Assembly: GCA_965199055.1 (NCBI GenBank)
Contig: CBDAQR010000004.1
Coordinates: forward strand, 496,001-560,000
Direction of reading: 5' to 3'
Length of the DNA stretch: 64,000 nt
From: CBDAQR01 sp965199055
GTDB taxonomy: Bacteria > Pseudomonadota > Gammaproteobacteria > Pseudomonadales > Halieaceae
Part shown: in pieces, positions 57,896 through 64,000 of the stretch
How positions within the stretch are numbered: the first letter of the stretch is position 1
Layout: each line of letters begins with the position of its first letter
Program-made: the position numbers and the translations under genes
The notes under the pieces: model-generated
Databases searched by the model: none
What the model saw: the letters and a program-made list of their open reading frames with translations, nothing else
What the model was told of the DNA's origin: nothing

Positions 57896-58190
57896 GCTAG
57901 CCGCATCAGTGCTGGCAGTTTGGGCCTTGCCGGTGGGTGCTGCGATTGAAGCGCCCAGCTACGGGGCCAATGACATGAACGGGGGTTCCTGGACCGCGGG
58001 TGGCGGTAGCCGTCTGATCTCCGGGCCTCAGCAGTGTGTCTATTCGACGAGCAATCGCAATAACACTGATCGCGGCAATCCTACGGATTACAGGGTCACT
58101 GCAACAATACAAGGTAGTGGCCAGTCCAATTTCATGCTGACTCACACCGGCAGCGGTGCAACCCTGCCTTTTACCCTCAGCTACCGCTCT
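57873..58190 (+). pseudogene. Pilin-like protein E, 5' part (split by IS110-family element)
   Basis: The ATG at 57873 begins a leader (S-L-S-L-R-A-K-L-A-A-S-V-L-A-V-W-A-L-P-V-G-A-A) and a first domain like that of B (Q-C-V-Y-S, G-N-P-T-D-Y-R-V-T-A-T-I). At 58189-58190 the CT core begins the IS. Joining 57873-58190 to 59399-60064 restores one uninterrupted frame of 327 codons (318 + 666 nt), a two-domain protein of about the length of B, so the gene was intact before insertion. The fragment reads into the IS for 11 more codons before a stop. Confidence 0.88.
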
Positions 58191-58202
58191 TGTGTCTCTC
58201 TC

Positions 58203-58369
58203 GATGTACTGATTAGCTATTAGTACATCAGGTAAGGTGGTGAGTCTGTTCCCGCCCTGAGGTCTTCGAACCTGCCCTGTAGATCAGACCCCACCTCGCA
58301 ATTACCTTTAAAACTGGATGGTATCCAAGCCCTCGCCCGTTGGCGATGAGGCTGCACATACAAGGTAAG
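58203..58369 (+). ncRNA. Bridge RNA of IS copy 1
   Basis: Three structures follow in order. Hairpin GATGTACT/AGTACATC (58203-58210, 58222-58229). Target loop: stem GGTGG..GTCTG (58236-58248) with CAGAC.CCACC (58285-58295); left guide CCCGCCCT (58251-58258); inner stem AGGT/ACCT (58260-58273); right guide CCCTGTAG (58275-58282). Donor loop: stem TTACCTT (58302-58308) with AAGGTAA (58362-58368); left guide GATGGTATC (58317-58325), identical to the element right end; inner stem TCGCC-CGTT-GGCGA (58333-58346); right guide ACAAG (58360-58364), complement of the left end CTTGT. The exact RNA ends are estimates. Confidence 0.85.
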
Positions 58370-58381
58370 TGGAGAGGAAAT

Positions 58382-59365
58382 ATGGCTATTATCGGCATTG
58401 ATGTCAGTAAGGCAAAACTGGACACCCTGTGGATCCGGGACATTGAGACCATGAAGGTCAAAAGCAAAGTCCAGCCCAATACGCCCCAGGGCCACCAGGC
58501 TCTATTGAGTTGGGCGACCAAACAAACCGGCGAAGCGATTGATGAACTGCACTTCGTGATGGAGGCCACGGGTGTGTACCACGAACGATTGGCCTACTGG
58601 CTGCACGAGGCAGGTGCAAAGGTCTCGGTGGTCAACCCGGCTCGGATCCACGATTACGGCAAGAGCCTGGGCGTTCAATCAAAGAACGACAAGAAAGACA
58701 GCGTGGTCATTGCTCGCTATGGAGTCACCCAGTTGCCAGAGCTGTGGGAGCCGGAGGCCCCTGAGATCCGCCAGCTCAAAGCCCTGATTGCCCGTTGTGA
58801 TGCGGTCAAGGAGGATATCCAGCGTGAAGTGAACCGGCTGGAGAAGGCGGTTGCCAGCGGAGCCTCGACCCAGGTGCAGGTTTCGATTGAGAAGGTTCAG
58901 GCCCAGTTAGAGGACGAGAAGGCACGCCTGGAGTCCCTGATCGATGATCACATCGACAACTATCCGGATCTAAAGCAGGACCGGGAGTTGCTGGAGAGCA
59001 TTCCAGGTGTGGGTCCGACCATCTCGCAACAAATGGTCGCGGTGTTGCGCAGCCGGTCGTTCAAACAAGCATCACAGGCTGCAGCTTTCCTGGGCTTGAT
59101 CCCGATTGAACGCCAGTCAGGCAGTAGCGTCTGCAGTCCGCCCAGGCTCTCCAAGCGAGGAGATGCCCAGGTGCGGAGGAAGCTCTACATGGCTGCTGTC
59201 ACAGCGATTAAGCACAACCCGGATATCCGACGGCAGTACGAGCGATTGTTGAGGAACGGTAAGACAAAAATGTCAGCGCTGGGTGCGGCGATGCGCAAGT
59301 TAGTGCACATCTGTTTTGGGGTGTTGAAACACCAGACACCCTATGAACCTCAACTAGCCTGCTAG
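58382..59365 (+). CDS. IS110-family DEDD transposase (recombinase), copy 1
   Basis: The ATG at 58382 behind GGAGAGGAAA gives 327 residues. RuvC-like N-domain with D7 (G-I-D-V-S-K), E61 (V-M-E-A-T-G-V-Y-H), D103 and D106 (S-K-N-D-K-K-D-S), a coiled region (about 140-190), and the transposase_20 C-domain with S-I-P-G-V-G-P (206-212), A-F-L-G-L-I-P (235-241) and the catalytic-Ser block R-Q-S-G-S-S-V (about 244-250, Ser 246). Such recombinases use bridge RNA to join donor and target. Upstream in-frame ATGs lie inside the bridge RNA and are not used. Confidence 0.95.
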   Translation: MAIIGIDVSKAKLDTLWIRDIETMKVKSKVQPNTPQGHQALLSWATKQTGEAIDELHFVMEATGVYHERLAYWLHEAGAKVSVVNPARIHDYGKSLGVQSKNDKKDSVVIARYGVTQLPELWEPEAPEIRQLKALIARCDAVKEDIQREVNRLEKAVASGASTQVQVSIEKVQAQLEDEKARLESLIDDHIDNYPDLKQDRELLESIPGVGPTISQQMVAVLRSRSFKQASQAAAFLGLIPIERQSGSSVCSPPRLSKRGDAQVRRKLYMAAVTAIKHNPDIRRQYERLLRNGKTKMSALGAAMRKLVHICFGVLKHQTPYEPQLAC

Positions 59366-59398
59366 GCCAGTTGAGGTAAAGTGAGGGAGATGGTATCT

Positions 59399-60064
59399 AC
59401 GGGCTCAGACACGCCCCTGCAATACGGTGTGCAGTCCAATGACTTTCCTGGCGCGGTCGTCGACGGTTCAAACTGCGTCAATGGCCAGAGCAATGAGCGC
59501 TTGCTGGTCGATATTGACGCGGCTGATTTGGAAGTGGCCGAAGCTGGTGAATACCGCGCAACGCTAAATCTGGACTATGAAGGCGGTCGCGGCAACCAGA
59601 CTGACAGCAACAACGTCATCGTTCGTATTACCGTCGACGATTATGGCCTGCGCATTCGCAACGTGGGCGATATCGACCTCGGCGCCTGGGACGGCGTGGC
59701 TGCCGAAGTGGGCCGCAACGAGCCGTTCTGCGTAACCTCGGCCAGTTATAGTGACGATATGCGTATCAAGGCCATCAGTTCGAACTATCACAGCGGTGAT
59801 CAAAGCACCTTTGCTATGACCAGTGGTGCCAACAAGATCGGCTACCGCGTATTCGTGGCCGAGAATACGAGCGCCGGGCCGAATTCGGTGGAGCTGCTGA
59901 ACGGCTCATCTACGCCTCTGCGGGTAAACGGTTTCTCTCAGTTTTTCTGCGCGCTGTTCGGCAGTGACAATGCATCGATTTACGTGCAGACCAGTACGGA
60001 TCTCAGTGCTGCGGCCCCGGGCAGTTACAGTGATGTGCTGACGCTGCGATTTGAGCCGCTGTAA
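59399..60064 (+). pseudogene. Pilin-like protein E, 3' part
   Basis: Continues gene E in frame after the IS: T-G-S-D-T-P-L-Q-Y-G-V, then first-domain Cys in S-N-C-V-N-G-Q and A-G-E-Y-R-A-T-L-N-L, and a second domain with P-F-C-V-T-S, F-F-C-A-L-F-G and A-P-G-S-Y-S-D-V-L-T-L-R-F-E-P-L. No start codon with leader exists on this side, so it should not be exported if translated. The remaining 41 nt to the second IS hold no gene. Confidence 0.88.
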
Positions 60065-60138
60065 GACGTTACTTCGCTGTCTCCGTGCAACGAATCTCCC
60101 CCAGTAGATACCATCTCCCTCACTTTACCTCAACTGGC

Positions 60139-61122
60139 CTAGCAGGCTAGTTGAGGTTCATAGGGTGTCTGGTGTTTCAACACCCCAAAACAGATGTGCA
60201 CTAACTTGCGCATCGCCGCACCCAGCGCTGACATTTTTGTCTTACCGTTCCTCAACAATCGCTCGTACTGCCGTCGGATATCCGGGTTGTGCTTAATCGC
60301 TGTGACAGCAGCCATGTAGAGCTTCCTCCGCACCTGGGCATCTCCTCGCTTGGAGAGCCTGGGCGGACTGCAGACGCTACTGCCTGACTGGCGTTCAATC
60401 GGGATCAAGCCCAGGAAAGCTGCAGCCTGTGATGCTTGTTTGAACGACCGGCTGCGCAACACCGCGACCATTTGTTGCGAGATGGTCGGACCCACACCTG
60501 GAATGCTCTCCAGCAACTCCCGGTCCTGCTTTAGATCCGGATAGTTGTCGATGTGATCATCGATCAGGGACTCCAGGCGTGCCTTCTCGTCCTCTAACTG
60601 GGCCTGAACCTTCTCAATCGAAACCTGCACCTGGGTCGAGGCTCCGCTGGCAACCGCCTTCTCCAGCCGGTTCACTTCACGCTGGATATCCCCCTTGACC
60701 GCATCACAACGGGCAATCAGGGCTTTGAGCTGGCGGATCTCAGGGGCCTCCGGCTCCCACAGCTCTGGCAACTGGGTGACTCCATAGCGAGCAATGACCA
60801 CGCTGTCTTTCTTGTCGTTCTTTGATTGAACGCCCAGGCTCTTGCCGTAATCGTGGATCCGAGCCGGGTTGACCACCGAGACCTTTGCACCTGCCTCGTG
60901 CAGCCAGTAGGCCAATCGTTCGTGGTACACACCCGTGGCCTCCATCACGAAGTGCAGTTCATCAATCGCTCCGCCGGTTTGTTTGGTCGCCCAACTCAAT
61001 AGAGCCTGGTGGCCCTGGGGCGTATTGGGCTGGACTTTGCTTTTGACCTTCATGGTCTCAATGTCCCGGATCCACAGGGTGTCCAGTTTTGCCTTACTGA
61101 CATCAATGCCGATAATAGCCAT
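60139..61122 (-). CDS. IS110-family DEDD transposase (recombinase), copy 2
   Basis: A 327-residue protein equal to copy 1 except for two Glu-to-Gly changes (residues 51 and 144), neither in the DEDD tetrad nor at the Ser site, so it is probably active. Expressed from the minus strand behind the same GGAGAGGAAA ribosome site. Confidence 0.95.
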   Translation of the reverse strand: MAIIGIDVSKAKLDTLWIRDIETMKVKSKVQPNTPQGHQALLSWATKQTGGAIDELHFVMEATGVYHERLAYWLHEAGAKVSVVNPARIHDYGKSLGVQSKNDKKDSVVIARYGVTQLPELWEPEAPEIRQLKALIARCDAVKGDIQREVNRLEKAVASGASTQVQVSIEKVQAQLEDEKARLESLIDDHIDNYPDLKQDRELLESIPGVGPTISQQMVAVLRSRSFKQASQAAAFLGLIPIERQSGSSVCSPPRLSKRGDAQVRRKLYMAAVTAIKHNPDIRRQYERLLRNGKTKMSALGAAMRKLVHICFGVLKHQTPYEPQLAC

Positions 61123-61134
61123 ATTTCCTCTCCA

Positions 61135-61301
61135 CTTACCTTGTATGTGCAGCCTCATCGCCAACGGGCGAGGGCTTGGATACCATCCAGTTTTATAGGT
61201 AATTGCGAGGTGGGGTCTGATCTACAGGGCAGGTTCGAAGACCTCAGGGCGGGAACAGACTCACCACCTTACCTGATGTACTAATAGCTAATCAGTACAT
61301 C
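61135..61301 (-). ncRNA. Bridge RNA of IS copy 2
   Basis: Mirror of the copy 1 RNA on the minus strand, with identical target guides (CCCGCCCT and CCCTGTAG) and donor guides. The one base change seen lies in the outer donor stem, shortening it from 7 to 6 pairs. The left guide equals its own left flank CCCGCCCT at 8 of 8 bases. Confidence 0.85.
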
Positions 61302-61315
61302 GAGAGAGACACAAG

Positions 61316-61501
61316 GGCGGGTAGGTCGGGAGAGAGCGGCAGGTCGTCCTGGCCCATAGTCCGTATCATGGTGTCGACAGTATTGACGCTGGTTGCAGCG
61401 ACGCGAACCAGTACTTGTCCGGCATTCGCTGTTGGCGTGGGGATATCGCTGGCTTCAAAGGCGGCATCCGGACCGTAGGTGTTCAGCAGCATGGCTTTCA
61501 T
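61316..61501 (-). pseudogene. Alcohol dehydrogenase/quinone oxidoreductase, N-terminal fragment cut by IS
   Basis: The ATG at 61501 behind AGGAGA opens 62 codons of a zinc-type/MDR dehydrogenase: M-K-A-M-L-L-N-T-Y-G, then G-Q-V-L-V-R-V-A-A-T-S-V-N-T-V-D and L-S-P-D-L-P-A, at which point the IS begins. Joined across the IS the frame reads L-P-A-L-L-G and then stops after a few unrelated codons; the expected continuation (M-D-F-A-G type) and the whole rest of the enzyme are missing from the window. Lies 23 nt after the enoyl-CoA hydratase gene. Confidence 0.85.
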
Positions 61502-61524
61502 CAGAAGTCTCCTGTGGAATGTTC

Positions 61525-62370
61525 TCAATTAACGTCCTGAACGCTGACTAGCATGTCAGGCCAGGTGCGTTGGTTTTCCATGTCGAACTGTGCGCCTTGC
61601 TCATCGGCCCATTCGAAGCGCTTGAGCGCGGCAGTCTGGCTGGTCGCTTGGTATAACCAGTAGGCCTCGGCGCGAAGCGCATCTTCTATGGGCACATCGA
61701 TGGACTCATAGACCGCCTGTTTGGTGGCGTTGATCGACTCGGATGGCCACAATGCTATGCGCTCTGCTAGGGCTTTTACAAAGGGTCCGATTTCCTCTGC
61801 GTCGAGAGCGCGATTTACGGTGCCGTACGCCTCGGCTTCGTCAGCGTCAAAGTCGCGCGCTGCCAGTACGATCTCCAGGGCGCGACCCAGGCCGACTTGC
61901 CTCGCCATCCGTGACGCACCGCCGCCGCAGGGTAAAATACCCATGCCGACTTCCATTTGCATAAACCGGGCTTTGCCGCGAGCTGCGAAACGCATATCAC
62001 AGGCCAGCGCGAACTCGTGTCCCCCGCCGCGGGCGAAGCCTTCGATCTTGGCTATCGTCGCCTGGGGCAGCTTGCTGATGCGCTCCAGTACGACCTGCAG
62101 GTCCAGTAATTTAACCTCGTCACGCGACACCGCTTTCGCAGACATGTCCTTGAGAAAGTTGGTGTCGGCGTGGCACACGAAAATCTCAGGATGTGCCGAT
62201 TGGAACACCACCACTTTCACGCTGCTGTCCGCTTCCAGTTTCTGTGCCAGGCGGTTTAGATCCGCCAGCATCGGCAGGCCCTGCACGTTTACCGGCGGGT
62301 AATCGAACGTTACCCAGGCGATGGCCGTGTCAATATTGACGTCGAAAGTCGTAAAGTCTTTGTATTCCAT
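61525..62370 (-). CDS. Enoyl-CoA hydratase/isomerase family protein
   Basis: A 281-residue crotonase-fold protein: V-T-F-D-Y-P-P-V-N-V (about 20-29), first oxyanion segment H-A-D-T-N-F-L-K-D-M (about 67-76) and second I-E-G-F-A-R-G-G-G-H-E-F-A-L-A-C-D (about 108-124), E-V-G-M-G-I-L-P-C-G-G-G (about 140-151). The usual catalytic Glu positions cannot be assigned with certainty, so hydratase versus isomerase is open. Same strand as the SDR gene upstream (49-nt gap) and the broken dehydrogenase downstream. Confidence 0.87.
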   Translation of the reverse strand: MEYKDFTTFDVNIDTAIAWVTFDYPPVNVQGLPMLADLNRLAQKLEADSSVKVVVFQSAHPEIFVCHADTNFLKDMSAKAVSRDEVKLLDLQVVLERISKLPQATIAKIEGFARGGGHEFALACDMRFAARGKARFMQMEVGMGILPCGGGASRMARQVGLGRALEIVLAARDFDADEAEAYGTVNRALDAEEIGPFVKALAERIALWPSESINATKQAVYESIDVPIEDALRAEAYWLYQATSQTAALKRFEWADEQGAQFDMENQRTWPDMLVSVQDVN

Positions 62371-62419
62371 TGCCGTAGTCCTCAGTCAAAGACCCGCTTA
62401 ACACTCGGTGCCGCAGGAG

Positions 62420-63226
62420 TTACAGGTAGTTCGCCAGAATGGCGTTGATTTCATGAAGTAGTTGTTCGTTCTTGCCTGAATCCATTGCGTCGCTGTGGGG
62501 GTGGGCGAAACGCTGCGCATCGTTATCGAAGTAGCGACCCGAGGCGTGCGCGAACTCAGGCGCCAGCGCGGCTCGCACGAGAATATCTGCTCCGATGCTT
62601 AAGTCATTGCCTGCCATTCCATAGGCGTCCTTCACCATCTTGCTGGCGAGGAAGGAAGCCGGGTTGACCGCGATGACAGCCGGGCCCGCCTCGCCGAGTT
62701 CCGCCGCCATGGCAAATGACCACATCGTCAGTGCCAGTTTGCTCTGTGCGTAGGCCTGACTATCGGTGAGCGCCTTTTCGCCTCGCAGCGCCCCCAGGTC
62801 GACCGGTGCCTGTGCTGCCGAAGACAGGTTGATGATTCGGCCCTCGGCGTTCATCGTCGATAGTAGTTCGCGAGTGAGCAGGTACGGCGCAATGGTGTTA
62901 ACGACAAAGCGCAGGTCGAGCCCGTCAACGGTGGTCTCACCGGCGAGCTTGTAGACACCGGCATTATTGATAACTCCGTCCAGGTGTTGATGCTGATGAC
63001 GAATATCCTCTGCGAGCGAGCGAAGAGTTCCCAGTTGAGAGAGGTCAGCCTGAAAGGTCTCGATTGTGCCAGCACCCTCAATCTGACGGAGCTGAGCCTC
63101 GACGAGGGCGAGTTTTTCTGAGCTGCGGCCGTGGATTAGCAGTGTGTGACCTCCGGCGGCAAGTAGTATTGCGGTTTCCAGACCGATGCCGTCTGTGGCT
63201 CCGGTGATCAGTAGTGTTTTAGTCAT
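62420..63226 (-). CDS. Short-chain dehydrogenase/reductase
   Basis: From the ATG at 63226, 268 residues. T-G-A-T-D-G-I-G (about 8-15), N-N-A-G-V-Y (about 87-92), I-N-L-S-S-A (about 132-137) and Y-A-Q-S-K (about 158-162) give cofactor site and catalytic Ser-Tyr-Lys. Retinol-dehydrogenase-like group, as for the other SDR in the window, but only distantly related by motif wording. Divergent from the LysR gene, which may control it together with the hydratase. Confidence 0.88.
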   Translation of the reverse strand: MTKTLLITGATDGIGLETAILLAAGGHTLLIHGRSSEKLALVEAQLRQIEGAGTIETFQADLSQLGTLRSLAEDIRHQHQHLDGVINNAGVYKLAGETTVDGLDLRFVVNTIAPYLLTRELLSTMNAEGRIINLSSAAQAPVDLGALRGEKALTDSQAYAQSKLALTMWSFAMAAELGEAGPAVIAVNPASFLASKMVKDAYGMAGNDLSIGADILVRAALAPEFAHASGRYFDNDAQRFAHPHSDAMDSGKNEQLLHEINAILANYL

Positions 63227-63369
63227 CCCAGCAGGCTCCAGACCCGTATCGAGGGCATGTGTTTTCAATTCGGCTACTCTAATAGCTCTTAAATTCTGAA
63301 AAAATGGGCAAAAAATGATTTAATAATTCGCAATATCAATATAATCATTGCCGTCAGGGCCTGTTGGAC
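63227..63369. promoter_or_regulatory. SDR/LysR intergenic control region
   Basis: The divergent gap is AT-rich and contains an inverted pair AATGATT (63314-63320) and AATCATT (63343-63349). LysR-type regulators commonly bind such a region to control themselves and the divergent gene, so this is the likely operator; promoters could not be assigned with certainty. Confidence 0.5.
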
Positions 63370-64000
63370 ATGGATACCGAAGGAATACGACTGTTTGTGC
63401 TGGCTGCAGACCTGCTCAATATCAGCGCCGCGGGCCGTCAGTTGGGTTTGGCTCCCGCTGTGGCGAGTGCGCGTCTGGCTAAGCTCGAGAAGCAGTTGGG
63501 TGCAGATCTGATGCACCGCTCTACACGCAAGGTGTCACTGTCACTGGAGGGGGCTGAGGTTCTGCCGTTTGCGAGGGAGATACTGGCGCAGGAAGATGCC
63601 GCCCGAGCGGCACTGGGATATGGCAGCGCCGAGGTGTCGGGTAAGCTGCGCTTTGCCGCTTCCAGTACCTTTGCGCAGTTGTACATCGCGCCGTTTCTGC
63701 CCGAGTTTCGCGAGCGCTATCCCCAATTGCGTCTGGACATGCGGTTGTCAGATTCGCAGGTGAACCTGATCGAAGGCGGCTTTGACCTGGCATTGCGCAA
63801 CTACGCAATCGCCGAGAGTAGCCTGCGCGCACGCAAATTGGCAGATGACAAACGAATTCTCTGCGCCGCCCCGGCGTATATTGAGAAAAATGGCGCGCCT
63901 AACGGTCCCGAAGACCTGCAAGAGCATCAGTTACTAGTATTCACCGAGGGTCCTGCTCGAACGCTGGTGTCGAGTAGCGATGCGCCGCAGGCTAAATTCC
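63370..64000 (+). CDS. LysR-family transcriptional regulator (3' end beyond window)
   Basis: The ATG at 63370 opens a frame that runs to the window edge (210 codons seen of about 300). N-terminal winged helix: F-V-L-A-A-D-L-L-N-I-S-A-A-G-R-Q-L-G (about 9-26), S-A-R-L-A-K-L-E-K-Q-L-G-A (about 33-45), R-S-T-R-K-V-S-L (about 50-57), then the effector domain (G-K-L-R-F-A-A-S-S-T-F). The S-T-R-K-V-S-L wording puts it with the CrgA/DsdC-like group that controls adjacent dehydrogenases. Confidence 0.9.
   Translation, partial: MDTEGIRLFVLAADLLNISAAGRQLGLAPAVASARLAKLEKQLGADLMHRSTRKVSLSLEGAEVLPFAREILAQEDAARAALGYGSAEVSGKLRFAASSTFAQLYIAPFLPEFRERYPQLRLDMRLSDSQVNLIEGGFDLALRNYAIAESSLRARKLADDKRILCAAPAYIEKNGAPNGPEDLQEHQLLVFTEGPARTLVSSSDAPQAKF

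Larger units (their letters stand above)
58189..59398 (+). mobile_element. IS110-family insertion sequence, copy 1
   Basis: Comparison with the inverted copy fixes the ends at CT-TGTGTCTC (left, 58189) and GATGGTAT-CT (right, to 59398). CT is the core found once on each side after insertion; there are no terminal inverted repeats and no other duplication. The element has about 190 nt of non-coding DNA before a DEDD transposase and about 33 nt after it, the layout of the IS110 group (bridge RNA at the left end) rather than IS1111. A hairpin CCTCAACT/AGTTGAGG (59348-59376) overlaps the transposase stop. Confidence 0.93.
60106..61315 (-). mobile_element. IS110-family insertion sequence, copy 2 (inverted)
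   Basis: Same length as copy 1 and nearly identical; I see three base differences: two changing transposase residues (Glu51 and Glu144 to Gly) and one in the bridge RNA donor stem (T to A at the position equal to 58308). Its flanks read, on the minus strand, CCCGCC-CT at the left end and CT-ACTGGG at the right end, very close to the guide-predicted target. The two copies face each other around 0.7 kb of DNA, able to recombine and invert it. Confidence 0.93.

Noticed and set aside
58189..58200. Terminal inverted repeats of the IS
   Set aside because: The two ends do not match in inverted orientation; ends were set by comparing the two copies instead.
58189..61315. Composite transposon formed by the two IS copies
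   Set aside because: The segment between is only the gene E 3' part and there is no outer duplication; IS110 elements do not usually move as composites.

Overview
The window is a stretch of gammaproteobacterial chromosome. Gene order (orn, queG, nnr, tsaE, amiB, mutL, miaA, hfq, hflX, hflK, hflC, DUF2065, hisZ, purA) is the arrangement known from Pseudomonas and the Cellvibrionales. Moderate-high GC, many lipoproteins, and the PqiABC and fatty-acid/SDR genes fit a marine member of the Halieaceae/Cellvibrionales type; that placement is an inference from synteny and style.

Positions 1-13244 hold a minus-strand cluster of at least 13 genes, continuing past the left edge. It combines a MotA/TolQ/ExbB-type channel subunit, two VWA proteins whose N-terminal membrane helix carries an Asp (like ExbD/TolR/MotB partners), an actin/Hsp70-fold protein with an FHA-like tail, a membrane-anchored PEGA + FGE-sulfatase-like protein, two TPR proteins (one ending in a TonB-C-like domain) and four lipoproteins. 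I do not recognise it as a named system; it looks like an envelope-spanning, ion-gradient-driven complex.

Positions 13.4-35.3 kb are mixed housekeeping and accessory genes: thioesterase, methyltransferase, pdxH, GST, cinA, the pqiA-pqiA-pqiB-pqiC operon, NUDIX, iron-ADH, orphan ParA, cysH, a previously unlisted 43-aa membrane protein behind a well-placed FNR/Anr box, SDR, SYLF protein, asnS and RNase II. Positions 35.3-54.5 kb are the conserved core listed above plus phoH, psd, a sulfurtransferase and rsgA. A sigma-32-type promoter lies in the end of miaA in front of hfq-hflXKC.

Positions 54.6-60.1 kb hold a cluster of five related secreted proteins with paired cysteines and a G-x-Y-x-x-x-L-x-V-T-V-type C-terminus (spore-coat-U/pilin-like), preceded by an AT-rich region and a leader that can fold to hide the ribosome binding site. 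The fifth gene is split by an IS110-family element; a second, inverted copy lies 0.7 kb away and abuts a truncated alcohol dehydrogenase gene. Both copies carry a readable bridge RNA whose target and donor guides match the actual insertion sites and element ends. The right end (61.3-64 kb) has an enoyl-CoA hydratase, an SDR and a divergent LysR regulator cut by the window edge.
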